Assembly (NCBI RefSeq): GCF_008017805.1
Contig: NZ_VRTT01000067.1
Span: 1-39,970, forward strand
Reading direction: 5' to 3'
Length of the DNA: 39,970 nucleotides
DNA from: Paenibacillus sp. N3.4
GTDB lineage: Bacteria > Bacillota > Bacilli > Paenibacillales > NBRC-103111
This document shows, piece by piece, positions 7,442 through 16,705 of the stretch. Both the position numbers and the translations under genes were made by a program. Positions within the stretch are counted from its first letter, which is position 1. Each line of letters opens with the position of its first letter. The notes below the pieces were generated by a model. The model searched no databases, was not told the origin of the DNA, and was given only the letters and a program-made list of their open reading frames with translations.

Positions 7442-8511
7442 GTGAGTAATTTGACTATACAACAAACAGATTTGAATGAACTAGAGGAAAAAAGGGCCAC
7501 CAAACCGGTTTATATTATGGCCATCGAAACGAGCTGCGACGAAACCTCGGTAGCTATTGTCGAAAATGGGACCATCATTCGTTCGAATGTGATCTCAAGT
7601 CAAATCGAAACCCATCAACGCTATGGCGGCGTTGTGCCGGAGGTCGCTTCGCGCAAGCATGTGGAATCCATTACGTGGATGCTTGAGGAAGCCGTCGTGA
7701 AAGCGGGAGTGTCCCTGCAGGAGCTGTCCGCGATTGCCGTTACAGAGGGACCCGGACTGATCGGGGCTCTGCTTGTCGGCGTCGTAGCAGGTAAAGCGCT
7801 AGCTTGCGCATTGGACTTGCCGCTTATAGGCGTCCACCATATTGCGGGGCATATTTATGCCAATCAACTCGTGCATGAGCTTGAATATCCGCTTATTTCA
7901 CTCGTTGTTTCAGGTGGTCATACCGAACTGATCTACATGGAGGGTCCTGGTAAGTTTCGCATCATTGGCAAGACCAGGGATGATGCAGCAGGGGAAGCCT
8001 ATGATAAAATTGCTCGGGCGATGGGCTTGCCTTACCCGGGCGGTCCGCATGTGGACGGCTTGCGCAGGAAGCCGAGTCCGAAATCACCATGCCGCGAGCT
8101 TGGCTTGAAGCGGGCTCTTACGACTTCAGCTTTAGCGGCTTGAAATCGGCCGTGCTGAATGTCGTGAACCAAGCCAAGATGCGCGGAGAGGCTGTCCAAA
8201 CCGCGCAGATTGCAAAAGGCTTCCAAGCTTCCGTCATTGACGTGCTTGTCGAGAAAGCGGGACGCGCCGTCCGTGAATATGGCGCGAAGCAGCTTCTTCT
8301 CGCTGGCGGTGTCGCCGCCAACAAAGGGCTGCGCAGCAGGCTGGCCGAGCGCTGCGAGCAGTTGAATGTGCCGCTGCTCGTGCCGCCGCTGGGCCTCTGT
8401 ACAGACAACGCGGCGATGATAGGCGCCGCCGCATTCCTGAAGTGGGACAAGCAGGAATTTGATACCATGGAGCTCAAAGCGGAGCCGCAGCTTAAGCTGG
8501 AAGAGTGGTAA
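7442..8511 (+). CDS. tsaD: TsaD, t6A transferase subunit, with a -1 frameshift in this sequence
   Basis: The first frame (7442-~8062) carries MAIETSCDETSVAIVENG, the metal-binding GVHHIAGH and SGGHTELI, up to GLPYPGGPHVDG. The rest continues in another frame (from ~8063): MPRAWLEAGSYDFSFSGLKS, LLAGGVAANKGLR and CTDNAAMIGAA. Restoring one G between 8062 and 8063 (GGCTTG-GCGCAG) joins them into a normal-length TsaD. The enzyme is essential in most bacteria, so a sequencing error is the likelier explanation. Start is GTG 7442 or TTG 7451; the ribosome site (AGGTGAG) is weak for the first. The t6A reaction occurs on tRNA in the cytoplasm with TsaB/TsaE. Confidence 0.9.
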
Positions 8512-8536
8512 GAAAATAAATATTCAGATAACTGTA

Positions 8537-8565
8537 TTGACTTTGAAAAAATCGCATATTATAAT
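8537..8565 (+). promoter_or_regulatory. sigma-A promoter of the T-box/leuA unit
   Basis: TTGACT (8537-8542), 17-base spacer, TATAAT (8560-8565). Near-consensus and placed just upstream of the first T-box leader. Confidence 0.85.
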
Positions 8566-8571
8566 CACAAT

Positions 8572-8853
8572 CAATACTTTCAAACGCAACGAACGGGATT
8601 AGTAAGGAAGAGCAGTTTCGCTCAGAGAGCTGTGCGCTTGGTGAAAGCACAGACGAAACGTCACCTGAACTCGCCCGGGAGCGGTAAGACTGATAAGGAT
8701 GCCAAGGATCCAGCACCCAAGTAGGTCTTGACGGTTGACCCCCGTGATCAGGTACATGAGTGGTTTCGAGCGTAACAGCTCGGATCAATTAGAGTGGTAC
8801 CGCGGAAGGTTCAAGCCTGTCGTCTCTTTTATAGAGATGGCAGCTTTTTGGTT
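8572..8853 (+). ncRNA. T-box leader 1 (tRNA-Leu sensing), with its own terminator
   Basis: Canonical parts in order: an AGTA motif in stem I (8601-8604), a specifier region GAACTC with CTC at 8670-8672, the T-box AGAGTGGTACCGCGG (8791-8805), and a terminator hairpin (about 8815-8848) followed by a 5-T run. CUC is a leucine codon, matching leuA downstream. Uncharged tRNA-Leu would pair with the T-box and favour the antiterminator. A complete second T-box follows, so this leader does not directly abut a gene. Confidence 0.9.
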
Positions 8854-8861
8854 GTTCTGAA

Positions 8862-9176
8862 ATGAAATGAACAAAGAAATGAACATATATGAAAACGCGA
8901 TGAACAAGAGTAGTAAGGGCTCACTTGTACGGTACAGAAAGCTGCGGGTTGATGCGACGCAGACCGTGAATGCCCCGAACTCGCTTGGAAGCGGTCATCC
9001 TGAACCGGTGCAAGAAGGCGGTTAGGGATGAACGGATGACCTCCGTGATCGGGTGACACAGGGCGGGATGATCGTCATTGTGTCTGAGGTGGGCTCCGTG
9101 ACTCGGAGTCAACAAGAGTGGTACCGCGTTGGGTGAAGACCCGTCGTCTCTTATGTGGAGATGACGGGTCTTTTTG
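8862..9176 (+). ncRNA. T-box leader 2 (tRNA-Leu sensing)
   Basis: A second full T-box: AGTA at 8911-8914, specifier GAACTC with CTC at 8980-8982, T-box AAGAGTGGTACCGCG (9114-9128), and a strong terminator with arms 9138-9150 and 9158-9170 followed by TTTTT. It differs extensively from leader 1 outside the conserved motifs. No convincing promoter separates the two, so transcription probably passes two terminator/antiterminator decisions in series before leuA. Confidence 0.9.
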
Positions 9177-9237
9177 TTTTGACAAAAATTAACCATGCCA
9201 GCTTAACTTGGCGCTAAATTTGAGGAGGAATTTAACC

Positions 9238-10803
9238 ATGGAAACAATAAACAATCGACGTATTCGCATTTTTGACACGACACTGAGAGACGGTGAGCAG
9301 GCTCCAGGTGCTTCGCTTTATCCAGAAGAGAAAATTCGTATCGCCAGACAGCTGGCCAAAATGGGGGTAGACACCATTGAACCAGGATTTCCGATCTCAA
9401 GCCCAGGAGATTTTCAGGCCGTTCAACAAATTTCACGTGAGCTTCAAGGGGTAGAGATTTGCGGCTTCGCTCGTGCGGTCAAAGCAGATATTGACTCCGC
9501 TGTGAAGGCAACGCAAGATGCGGCTTCGCGCCGGATTCACATGTTCCTTTCCTCTTCGGACATCCATCTGGATTTCCAACTGCGCAAATCCCGCCAACAG
9601 GTCGTAGAGATGGCACGCTCGATGGTAGCCTACGCGAAGCAATTCGTGGACTGCATTGAGTTTTCACCTATGGATGCGACACGTACGGGTGATGAGTTTC
9701 TGTTTGAAGTGCTGGAGGCTGTCATCGCGGAGGGAGCCACGATCCTTAACATTCCGGATACGGTTGGCTACGCATTGCCCGAAGAGTATGGGGCTATGTT
9801 CCGCAGAGTACGTCAAAGTGTAAGAGGCGGGGATACCGTTGAGTACAGCGCACACTGTCATAATGACCTTGGTCTTGCCGTTGCGAATAGCTTGGCTGCC
9901 ATTGCAGCGGGCGTTACTCATGTCGAGGTGACGGTGAATGGGGTGGGCGAGCGTGCCGGCAACTGTTCACTGGAGGAACTTGTTATGGCGATTGAGACGC
10001 GTAAACAAACCATGGGCGTGGAGACGGGCATTGTCAGCAGTGAAATTTTCAACACGTCCAAAATGATCAGTCGAATCATGGGCTTCCCCATTGCTTATAA
10101 TAAGCCGATTGTTGGCCGTAATGCGTTCCAGCACGAAGCGGGCATTCATCAAGATGGACTGCTGAAAAACCGCAATACCTATGAAATTATGGATCCGGAG
10201 AAGCTGGGTATTCCACGGTCGATGATCATCCTTGGGAAGCATTCCGGACGCCATGCACTTAAACATCGAATTGGACAATTCGGTATCGAACTGACTGGCG
10301 AAGAGCTGGAAACTCTCTATACAGGCTTCAAAGAGAAAGCGGATGAACAGAAGATGGTCACCGATGACCAACTGCTCGAGCTTGTAGGGTCAACCGTTAA
10401 CGGACAGATGGAAGCTTTCACACTCACCCATATGCAAGTCGTTTCCAACAGTGATCGGGAGCGGGTTGCTTCCGTTTCCGTGAGAAATAATCAAACAGGG
10501 GTGGAGCAAGTCTTCTCGGGAACCGGAGAGGGGCCGATTGAAGCCATTGTACAGAGTCTAAGGCAAGCTATTCCGATGGATGTGGAGTTTTCTGATCTGG
10601 AGCTGCATTCACTGTCTACAGGGGAGAAAGCAACCGGGGAAGCCGAAGTCACTCTTTCCATCGAAGGTCAAACCTATAAAAATACAGGTATAGATCAGGA
10701 TGTCCTTTTTGCTGTAGCAAAAGCTTTCATCTCGGCTTGCAATCAAGCCGCCCGAATGCAGCACAATGCAAACACTCAAAATGAGATAACACCTGCATCC
10801 TAA
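9238..10803 (+). CDS. leuA: 2-isopropylmalate synthase
   Basis: ATG 9238 is chosen because GAGGAGGAATTT lies just upstream; an in-frame ATG 30 bases earlier has no ribosome site. The 521-residue enzyme has the catalytic FDTTLRDGEQAPG motif near residue 12, the metal-binding AHCHNDLG segment, NGVGERAGN, and a C-terminal LeuA dimer/leucine-feedback domain (~residues 390-500). It condenses acetyl-CoA with 2-ketoisovalerate, the first step of leucine synthesis. Full length and the regulatory domain favour LeuA over citramalate or homocitrate synthase, and the two leucine T-boxes agree. No leuB/C/D follows. Confidence 0.92.
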   Translation: METINNRRIRIFDTTLRDGEQAPGASLYPEEKIRIARQLAKMGVDTIEPGFPISSPGDFQAVQQISRELQGVEICGFARAVKADIDSAVKATQDAASRRIHMFLSSSDIHLDFQLRKSRQQVVEMARSMVAYAKQFVDCIEFSPMDATRTGDEFLFEVLEAVIAEGATILNIPDTVGYALPEEYGAMFRRVRQSVRGGDTVEYSAHCHNDLGLAVANSLAAIAAGVTHVEVTVNGVGERAGNCSLEELVMAIETRKQTMGVETGIVSSEIFNTSKMISRIMGFPIAYNKPIVGRNAFQHEAGIHQDGLLKNRNTYEIMDPEKLGIPRSMIILGKHSGRHALKHRIGQFGIELTGEELETLYTGFKEKADEQKMVTDDQLLELVGSTVNGQMEAFTLTHMQVVSNSDRERVASVSVRNNQTGVEQVFSGTGEGPIEAIVQSLRQAIPMDVEFSDLELHSLSTGEKATGEAEVTLSIEGQTYKNTGIDQDVLFAVAKAFISACNQAARMQHNANTQNEITPAS

Positions 10804-10862
10804 AAAGCTTGCTGCGTTAAATTGCAAGAAAACTTAGATATATACACCACTTGTTTACAAAG

Positions 10863-11058
10863 TTATACACATGCCCTGTGTACAGTGTGTATAACATAGC
10901 GAAACTGGCTGTTATCAATGATTTTTAAAGGTCCATGAAAAGAATAACTTTTTCACAGTTTTTTGGGGATAATGTGGATAAGTATGTGGAAAAATCTATA
11001 AAAGCTGAAAGGGGGGCGCATTGCGCCTCTCTTTTTTTGTGGATAAAGATGTGGATAA
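10863..11058. promoter_or_regulatory. cluster of DnaA-box-like 9-mers
   Basis: Within about 200 bases: TTATACACA at 10863-10871 (plus), its exact inverse TGTGTATAA at 10886-10894, and three perfect TTATCCACA boxes on the minus strand (TGTGGATAA at 10973-10981, 11038-11046 and 11050-11058). TTGTCCACA (11221-11229) and a one-mismatch box (11264-11272) follow inside the next gene. TTATCCACA is the established DnaA box. There is no dnaA, dnaN or oriC gene set here, so this may be a DnaA-titrating or DnaA-regulated locus. Confidence 0.65.
11010..11038 (+). terminator. Rho-independent terminator in the leuA downstream region
   Basis: Arms AGGGGGGCGC and GCGCCTCTCT (with G-U pairs) around a 3-base loop, followed by seven T. 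It sits inside the DnaA-box cluster, about 205 bases after leuA. Confidence 0.8.
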
Positions 11059-11124
11059 GTGAATAAGCCCAAAACAGGGCAACTTTAAATTATCGGAAAA
11101 ATCCGTCAGCGGATAGGTTTCCCA

Positions 11125-13671
11125 ATGGATGAAAATGCTAAAAGCAAAAACTATGGGAGATTTATGATGATAATAAAGAAAATAGTAGGTATTGTGGGTA
11201 TCTTAACTATTTTATTGGAGTTGTCCACACATATGGGTCATGCAGCAGCCTCAAAAGATCCATTCATCCACAGAGGTACAGTTTCCAAACAAGTTACTGT
11301 CATTGCCATACCTGGCCTGTCCTTTCTGGAACTGCAGCCAAACCAGCTCGCCGAGCTTCCTCATGTCAAGATGTTAACGGAGAGCGCAGCGGTAGGAGCG
11401 ATGAACATTCGCACGACAAAGCGTTCCATGCAGGATGTGTATCTTACATTGAGCGCTGGGGCTCCGGCTGTAGGCAATTCAAGCGTGCAGGCTTTTGGCG
11501 CAAGCGAAAATTGGCATGACGCTCCCGTTTCCGCTATCGTCCGACGCTATCATGGGGAAGGATTCCATGCGGATCGTGTTGAACCAAACGCAATCTTTGT
11601 TCCTCAGATCGAAATGCTCAAAAAAATAAATGCAGAACCATCGAATGGAGCTGGAGTTGGGAGCTTAGGTGAGGTTTTGAAAGAACATCACGTCAATCGT
11701 ATTGTGCTTGGGAACAGTGATTTAGGAAAGGGAGCAGCGGAGGAGGAGAAAAGACTGCGTCGATCGGCTGCGCTGATGCTTATAGATGGTGAAGGATATG
11801 TGGATCAAGGAGCTCTCGGAGATGAAGTTCTGATTCCGTCTGTGGATAGACCTTACGGTGTCATGACGAATTATGCACAATTGCTGCAATTGTGGGAAAA
11901 GATACAGATCAGCAGTCAGATAACTAGTTTCGGGGAGTCTCCCGTCACAGATGGCGACATTTCACGAAGCGAACCAAGCAGCCTAACTTTAATTGAACTG
12001 GGCGATCTATACAGACTCTATAAGGATCGCCAGCATTACAGTAAGGAACGCTACCAGCAGCTAAAGAAGCAGGTCTTGCGGGAAATGGATTCGTGGATCG
12101 GACAGCTTGCTGCAAGTATGAGCGGGAATCAGAGCCTATGGATGTTTTCTCCTGAAGTTAGCAGCACAGCAGCTAATAAAAAAGCGTATCTCTCTCCGAT
12201 TCTTCACTATACAACTAACGGCAGAGAAGGAATGCTGTTCTCCGAATCAACGCGTAGACTAGGCGTTATAACGGCACAGGATTTTACCAGTACGCTACTC
12301 CATGAATTTAACATCCCGGTTCCGCCTCGGTTGGTAGGAATCCCTATTGCCTCTCAGGATAAAGAGCATGCTTTTGCATCGCTTCTTCAAGACCAAACGA
12401 GTATGCAGGCGATCTATAGGATTCGGCCGCGCTTGTTATATTCTTTTGTTACTTTTGAAATGATGGTGCTTCTTGGCAGCTTATTTTTCGTGGTGTGGAT
12501 GAGAAGGGGAGAGGCAGTTGATCGTTATCTCGAAATGCGACCTCCGTTATTCTTCGCTTGGGGCAGAAGTATCCGTATCCTGCTGTTATCACTGCTGGCT
12601 GCACCATCTACTATGCTTGTGATGGGAGGTTGGGTGCTCCCACTAACTACAAGTGTAGGTATTGAAGCAGCAATAGGGCTATTGTGCGCCATTTTCGTTG
12701 TGCTCACGTTTCTTCTTGCGATTGTTTTGGACAAATGGTGCTTATCCAAAGCTATGATGTGGCTAGGGTGTGGAACCGCTTGGATGATAGCTCTAGATGG
12801 CAGCACAGGGGCTCATATGATGAAATATTCCGTGCTTGGCTACGATCCCATGATAGGTGCCCGTTTCTATGGCATCGGAAATGAATATATGGGCGTGTTG
12901 ATTGGCGCCCTTGTGTTAGGCGTAACGGCGGCTTTGCAGCGCCGTCATGGAGAATGGCAGCCCGCGATGTCCGGCGGGCTGGAGGACGCGTCTCCGCGAG
13001 GCTCGCTTGCGGAGATGGAGATGGCCGCGGCGATTGCGCCAGCCGCGAGAGCCTCGCGCACCGCTGCGCTCGTCACGTGCGCGGCGTTCTTGCTCGTGAC
13101 GGCGTGCCTGGCGGCGCCGTCACTGGGCGCGAACGCCGGCGGCGCGCTCAGCGCTGCAGTCGCCTTCGGCGTAGCCGGCGTGCGCTGCTTCGCCGGCGGC
13201 CGCTGGCGCGAGCTGCGCCTAAGCAGGGGCATTGCCCTGCTGGCGGCGCTGCTCGCGCTGGGGCTTGGAGCGCTGTGGCTGCTCAACAGCGCCGATTCTC
13301 CCGCGGCGGCGGCGCGGGAGAGCCACGTTGGGCGTGCGTTCCACGCCCTGCGCGAAGGGCAATTCGATCAGATCGGGCAGATGATCGAGCGCAAGCTACG
13401 GATGAATGTACACCTCATCCGTGCCTCTGCCTGGAGCAAAGTGCTGCTCACAAGCCTCTTTGTCATGGCTGTGCTTGTGCTGCGTCCTCGCGGCCGACTC
13501 CGCTTATGGCAGCACAAATACCCGTACTGGATGTACGGGTTCTCGGCTAATATGATCGGAGCCATAGCGGCTTTGCTCTTGAATGATTCCGGAATTGTAG
13601 CCGCAGCGACCATGATTATATTCGTTGCTGTCCCCATGCTGCTCCTGCGCTTGCAGGAGTTGGAGACTTGA
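11125..13671 (+). CDS. large exported membrane protein with a phosphatase-like ectodomain
   Basis: Up to 848 residues. ATG 11167 (residue 15), spaced 6 bases from GGGAGA, is an attractive alternative start giving a signal sequence MIIKKIVGIVGILTILLEL. Residues ~55-410 look like a divergent alkaline-phosphatase-superfamily ectodomain (VTVIAIPGLSF, LTLSAGAPAVGNSS, later LHEFNIPVPPRLVGIPI), though I cannot identify an intact metal site. From ~residue 430 come about ten hydrophobic segments. Residues ~610-745 are extremely alanine/arginine-rich and the DNA there (12950-13420) is much richer in GC than the flanks. Substrate and function are unknown; a surface or envelope role is inferred from topology. 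Confidence 0.75.
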   Translation: MDENAKSKNYGRFMMIIKKIVGIVGILTILLELSTHMGHAAASKDPFIHRGTVSKQVTVIAIPGLSFLELQPNQLAELPHVKMLTESAAVGAMNIRTTKRSMQDVYLTLSAGAPAVGNSSVQAFGASENWHDAPVSAIVRRYHGEGFHADRVEPNAIFVPQIEMLKKINAEPSNGAGVGSLGEVLKEHHVNRIVLGNSDLGKGAAEEEKRLRRSAALMLIDGEGYVDQGALGDEVLIPSVDRPYGVMTNYAQLLQLWEKIQISSQITSFGESPVTDGDISRSEPSSLTLIELGDLYRLYKDRQHYSKERYQQLKKQVLREMDSWIGQLAASMSGNQSLWMFSPEVSSTAANKKAYLSPILHYTTNGREGMLFSESTRRLGVITAQDFTSTLLHEFNIPVPPRLVGIPIASQDKEHAFASLLQDQTSMQAIYRIRPRLLYSFVTFEMMVLLGSLFFVVWMRRGEAVDRYLEMRPPLFFAWGRSIRILLLSLLAAPSTMLVMGGWVLPLTTSVGIEAAIGLLCAIFVVLTFLLAIVLDKWCLSKAMMWLGCGTAWMIALDGSTGAHMMKYSVLGYDPMIGARFYGIGNEYMGVLIGALVLGVTAALQRRHGEWQPAMSGGLEDASPRGSLAEMEMAAAIAPAARASRTAALVTCAAFLLVTACLAAPSLGANAGGALSAAVAFGVAGVRCFAGGRWRELRLSRGIALLAALLALGLGALWLLNSADSPAAAARESHVGRAFHALREGQFDQIGQMIERKLRMNVHLIRASAWSKVLLTSLFVMAVLVLRPRGRLRLWQHKYPYWMYGFSANMIGAIAALLLNDSGIVAAATMIIFVAVPMLLLRLQELET

Positions 13672-13685
13672 TTCATTAGACACTT

Positions 13686-15647
13686 TTACAGCAAGGTTTC
13701 CCATTCCTCGTAACAGCCAGCCAGCTCGCTTTTTTTGGTATCGACTGAAGCGGTTTTCTCCTGCACTAGAACGTAGTTGTTGTAGACAGATGGATCAGCC
13801 AGCTCATCTTCCAAGGCGGATACTTCATCTTCCAAGCGAGCGATATCGAGTTCAAGCTGCTCCAGCTTGCGCTGGCGGCTGCGCTCTTCCCGTTTAGCTA
13901 TCTTATCCGCTTCGTACCCGCCAGCCTGTGCGTTAGCTCCGGGGCTGGCGTTTTTGCTTGTAGATCCAGTATGGCTCACAGCCGACTTCTTTTCCGCATC
14001 TTTCGCTAGGCGCTTAGCTTCCATTTCGGCAAGCTCCGCTTTTTTCTCCACAAAATCGTCGTAGTTACCTAGATAGCTTGTTAGTCCGTCAGCTTGCAAG
14101 TCTAACATGCTCTCCGCCATTTTGTTGAGAAAATAACGGTCATGGGAAATGAACAGCAGTGTGCCCTCATAATCCATCAGTGCGGATTCCAAAACCTCTT
14201 TGCTATATAAGTCCAGATGGTTGGTAGGCTCATCGAGAATAAGGACATTGGCCTTTTGCAGCATAAGCTTGGCTAGAGCAACGCGTGCTTTTTCGCCACC
14301 GCTGAGGGCCGCCACTTTTTTGAACACGTCTTCGCCGCTAAAGAGAAAGCTGCCCAGCACGGTCCGAATACGAGCCTCCTCAAGGTGCGGATACGTACTC
14401 CACACTTCCTCCAGTACGCTGTTGGCTGGATTCAGACCAGTTTGTTCCTGATCATAGTACCCAATGGTTACGCCCGCGCCCCACTTGTAAGTACCTTCAT
14501 CTTGTTTATGCTGTCCGATCAGGGTTTTTAATAACGTTGATTTGCCAACCCCGTTAGGACCAATCAATGCAGCGGTTTCTGAGCGCCTTAACTGAAAGGA
14601 GAGACCCTCAAAAAGTCGCTTCTTTCCACTATAAGAAAGCGCCAATCGATCAACCTGAAGGACTTCTTTACCGGAGGTCTTCTCAATTTCAAAAGAAAAT
14701 GAAGCCCGTTTCAAATCCCCCATCGGCTTATCGAGGCGTTCCATTTTATCCAATTGCTTACGTCGGCTCTGGGCTCTCTTCGTTGTGGAAGCACGAACGA
14801 TATTGCGCTGCACGAAATCCTCCAGCTTGGAGATCTCTTCCTGCTGCTTCTCAAATTGCTTCATTTCAATGTCATAATTAGCTTCTTTAATTTCGATGAA
14901 ACGGGAGTAGTTGCCCGTATATCGTTTAGACGCGTTGCGTTCGATTTCATAGATGGAAGTGACTAACGCATCGAGGAAGAAGCGATCATGCGAAACAACC
15001 AGAATCGCACCGGGATAGCCTCGCAAATAGCCCTCCAGCCACGTTAGCGTCGGGATGTCCAAATGGTTCGTCGGCTCATCGAGCATAAGCAGATCAGGTT
15101 CTTCGAGCAGCATTTTGGCCAGCGCCAGTCTCGTTTTTTGACCGCCGCTAAGCGTTTGAACCGGTGTATCCGGTGAGAACTGACCGAAACCCATCCCATG
15201 AAGGATACCACGGATCTTGGCCTCTATTTCGTACCCGCCCTGTTCGCGGAAAGATTCTGAACGCAGCGCATAGCGGTTCATCGTGGACTCATATTTTTTC
15301 TCGTCTAACGCAAGTGTCGGGTCTGCCATTTGTGCTTCCAAATCACGCAGCTCACGCTCTGTCTCCAGAAGAGCGCTGAATACGCTGAGCAGCTCATTCC
15401 AGATCGATTTTTCCGTGTGCAGCCCGCTGTTTTGCTTTAAATAACCGATCTTTGTTTCCTTTGCCTTGAACAGATCTCCACTATCATAGGACATTTCGCC
15501 GGCAATGATTTGCAGCAAAGTCGATTTCCCGGCGCCATTCACCCCAACCAACCCGATGCGTTCTTTATTTTCAATTTGAAGCGTTATATTGGAAAGTATG
15601 GCGCGTACACCATAACTCTTTGAAATGTTCGAAACTTGCAATAGCAT
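13686..15647 (-). CDS. ydiF: ABC-F family ATPase, YdiF-type
   Basis: The start is the ATG at 15645-15647, behind GGAGGCACTATCAG; the frame extends further upstream but without support. The 653-residue protein has two ABC cassettes: Walker A GVNGAGKST and GPNGVGKST, signatures LSGGQ and LSGGE, and DEPTNHLD twice. Between them is the linker with RASTTKRAQSRRKQL, and the C-terminus is a coiled coil. This order closely follows B. subtilis YdiF as I remember it. ABC-F proteins bind the ribosomal E site and influence translation; they have no membrane domain. It is convergent with the preceding gene and divergent from the following one. Confidence 0.92.
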   Translation of the reverse strand: MLLQVSNISKSYGVRAILSNITLQIENKERIGLVGVNGAGKSTLLQIIAGEMSYDSGDLFKAKETKIGYLKQNSGLHTEKSIWNELLSVFSALLETERELRDLEAQMADPTLALDEKKYESTMNRYALRSESFREQGGYEIEAKIRGILHGMGFGQFSPDTPVQTLSGGQKTRLALAKMLLEEPDLLMLDEPTNHLDIPTLTWLEGYLRGYPGAILVVSHDRFFLDALVTSIYEIERNASKRYTGNYSRFIEIKEANYDIEMKQFEKQQEEISKLEDFVQRNIVRASTTKRAQSRRKQLDKMERLDKPMGDLKRASFSFEIEKTSGKEVLQVDRLALSYSGKKRLFEGLSFQLRRSETAALIGPNGVGKSTLLKTLIGQHKQDEGTYKWGAGVTIGYYDQEQTGLNPANSVLEEVWSTYPHLEEARIRTVLGSFLFSGEDVFKKVAALSGGEKARVALAKLMLQKANVLILDEPTNHLDLYSKEVLESALMDYEGTLLFISHDRYFLNKMAESMLDLQADGLTSYLGNYDDFVEKKAELAEMEAKRLAKDAEKKSAVSHTGSTSKNASPGANAQAGGYEADKIAKREERSRQRKLEQLELDIARLEDEVSALEDELADPSVYNNYVLVQEKTASVDTKKSELAGCYEEWETLL

Positions 15648-15800
15648 CTGATAGTGCCTCCTGACTACGATATAGAAAAACGTGTTCCAGTCCACCCTGA
15701 AGGTGAGTTCAATAAATCCCATCAATTCACTAGTATACACCAAGAGTGAGCGCGTCGTATGCTTAATTTTGCATAGATTCGTAGAGTTGGGGGAATTGGA

Positions 15801-16637
15801 ATGGTGCTTTTTCAAGCTGTAAAAAGAGCTTTGCTGCTGCTTATGTGCTTCCTTGTGTGTTCTATGCTCACCGGCACCACTTCACTGACAAGTTCCTTTG
15901 AACCTCAACGTTCGATCCCCGTTTTTGCGTCTGCACAAGCTGGCTTCACGATAATGACTTTTAATATTCACCACGGTGAAGGGTTGGATGGTAAAGTTAA
16001 TTTAGAGCAAATCAGTGATCTGATTCGTCAGCAGAACGCTGACGTTATTGCCTTGCAAGAAGTAGATCGGTACCGTTTGCGAAGCGGATTTGTGGATCAA
16101 GCCAAGGAATTAGCGGAGCGATTGCATATGTATGTGAGCTTTGCTCCTAGTTTAACCTATTCCGTCGGGCAATATGGCAATGCGCTGTTAAGTCGCTACC
16201 CGATTCAAGGAAGTACGTATTTTTTACTGCCTGGAGCCCAAGAACGCAGGAGCTTGCTTCTCGCAGATATTCTCATTGGCGCTCAACCGATTCGTATCGC
16301 AGCTACCCATCTAGGGCTTTCGAATGAGGATCGTCGTGCTCAGCTTTCCAAAATAGCAGAGATCGTTTCTACAACAGAAGGCCCGCTCGTTCTTGCGGGT
16401 GATTTTAATGAGGTGCATACGGAAGTTGATCCTTTTTGGCGTCCAGACTCATCCGTTCAGCTCTCACAAATTCCTTTTCAATCTTTGCTGACCTCCACCT
16501 TCATAGATGGCAAAAAGATCGATTATCTATTTGCGAATATAAAAAATATCGATCCCGCATGGACCGTACAGACGATTTCCTCCGACCATTTTCCCGTCAT
16601 GGCGTTCATTCCGCTCAGGTCTTGGGTACGAGTATAG
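15801..16637 (+). CDS. secreted endonuclease/exonuclease/phosphatase family protein
   Basis: ATG 15801 follows a GGGGGAATTGG ribosome site. The 278-residue protein has an N-terminal hydrophobic signal (ALLLLMCFLVCSMLT), then the EEP fold: FTIMTFNIHHGEG, ADVIALQEVDR (catalytic Glu), LVLAGDFNEV (Asp/Asn) and SSDHFPVMAFI (Asp/His). Members hydrolyse phosphodiester bonds in DNA, phospholipids or nucleotides; the substrate cannot be inferred here. Export suggests it acts outside the cell. It overlaps the non-coding 5' extension of ydiF on the other strand, so the two share a divergent promoter region. Confidence 0.85.
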   Translation: MVLFQAVKRALLLLMCFLVCSMLTGTTSLTSSFEPQRSIPVFASAQAGFTIMTFNIHHGEGLDGKVNLEQISDLIRQQNADVIALQEVDRYRLRSGFVDQAKELAERLHMYVSFAPSLTYSVGQYGNALLSRYPIQGSTYFLLPGAQERRSLLLADILIGAQPIRIAATHLGLSNEDRRAQLSKIAEIVSTTEGPLVLAGDFNEVHTEVDPFWRPDSSVQLSQIPFQSLLTSTFIDGKKIDYLFANIKNIDPAWTVQTISSDHFPVMAFIPLRSWVRV

Positions 16638-16705
16638 TTTTTTTCCTTGTTTATGTTAAAATGGGGGAAACCACTCCTCGTTAGGGAAGGGCTGAAGAAG
16701 CAACA

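Noticed and set aside
12954..13550. 198-residue plus-strand frame
   Set aside because: Shadow frame created by the GC-rich segment of the large membrane protein gene; Arg/Ala-rich without structure.
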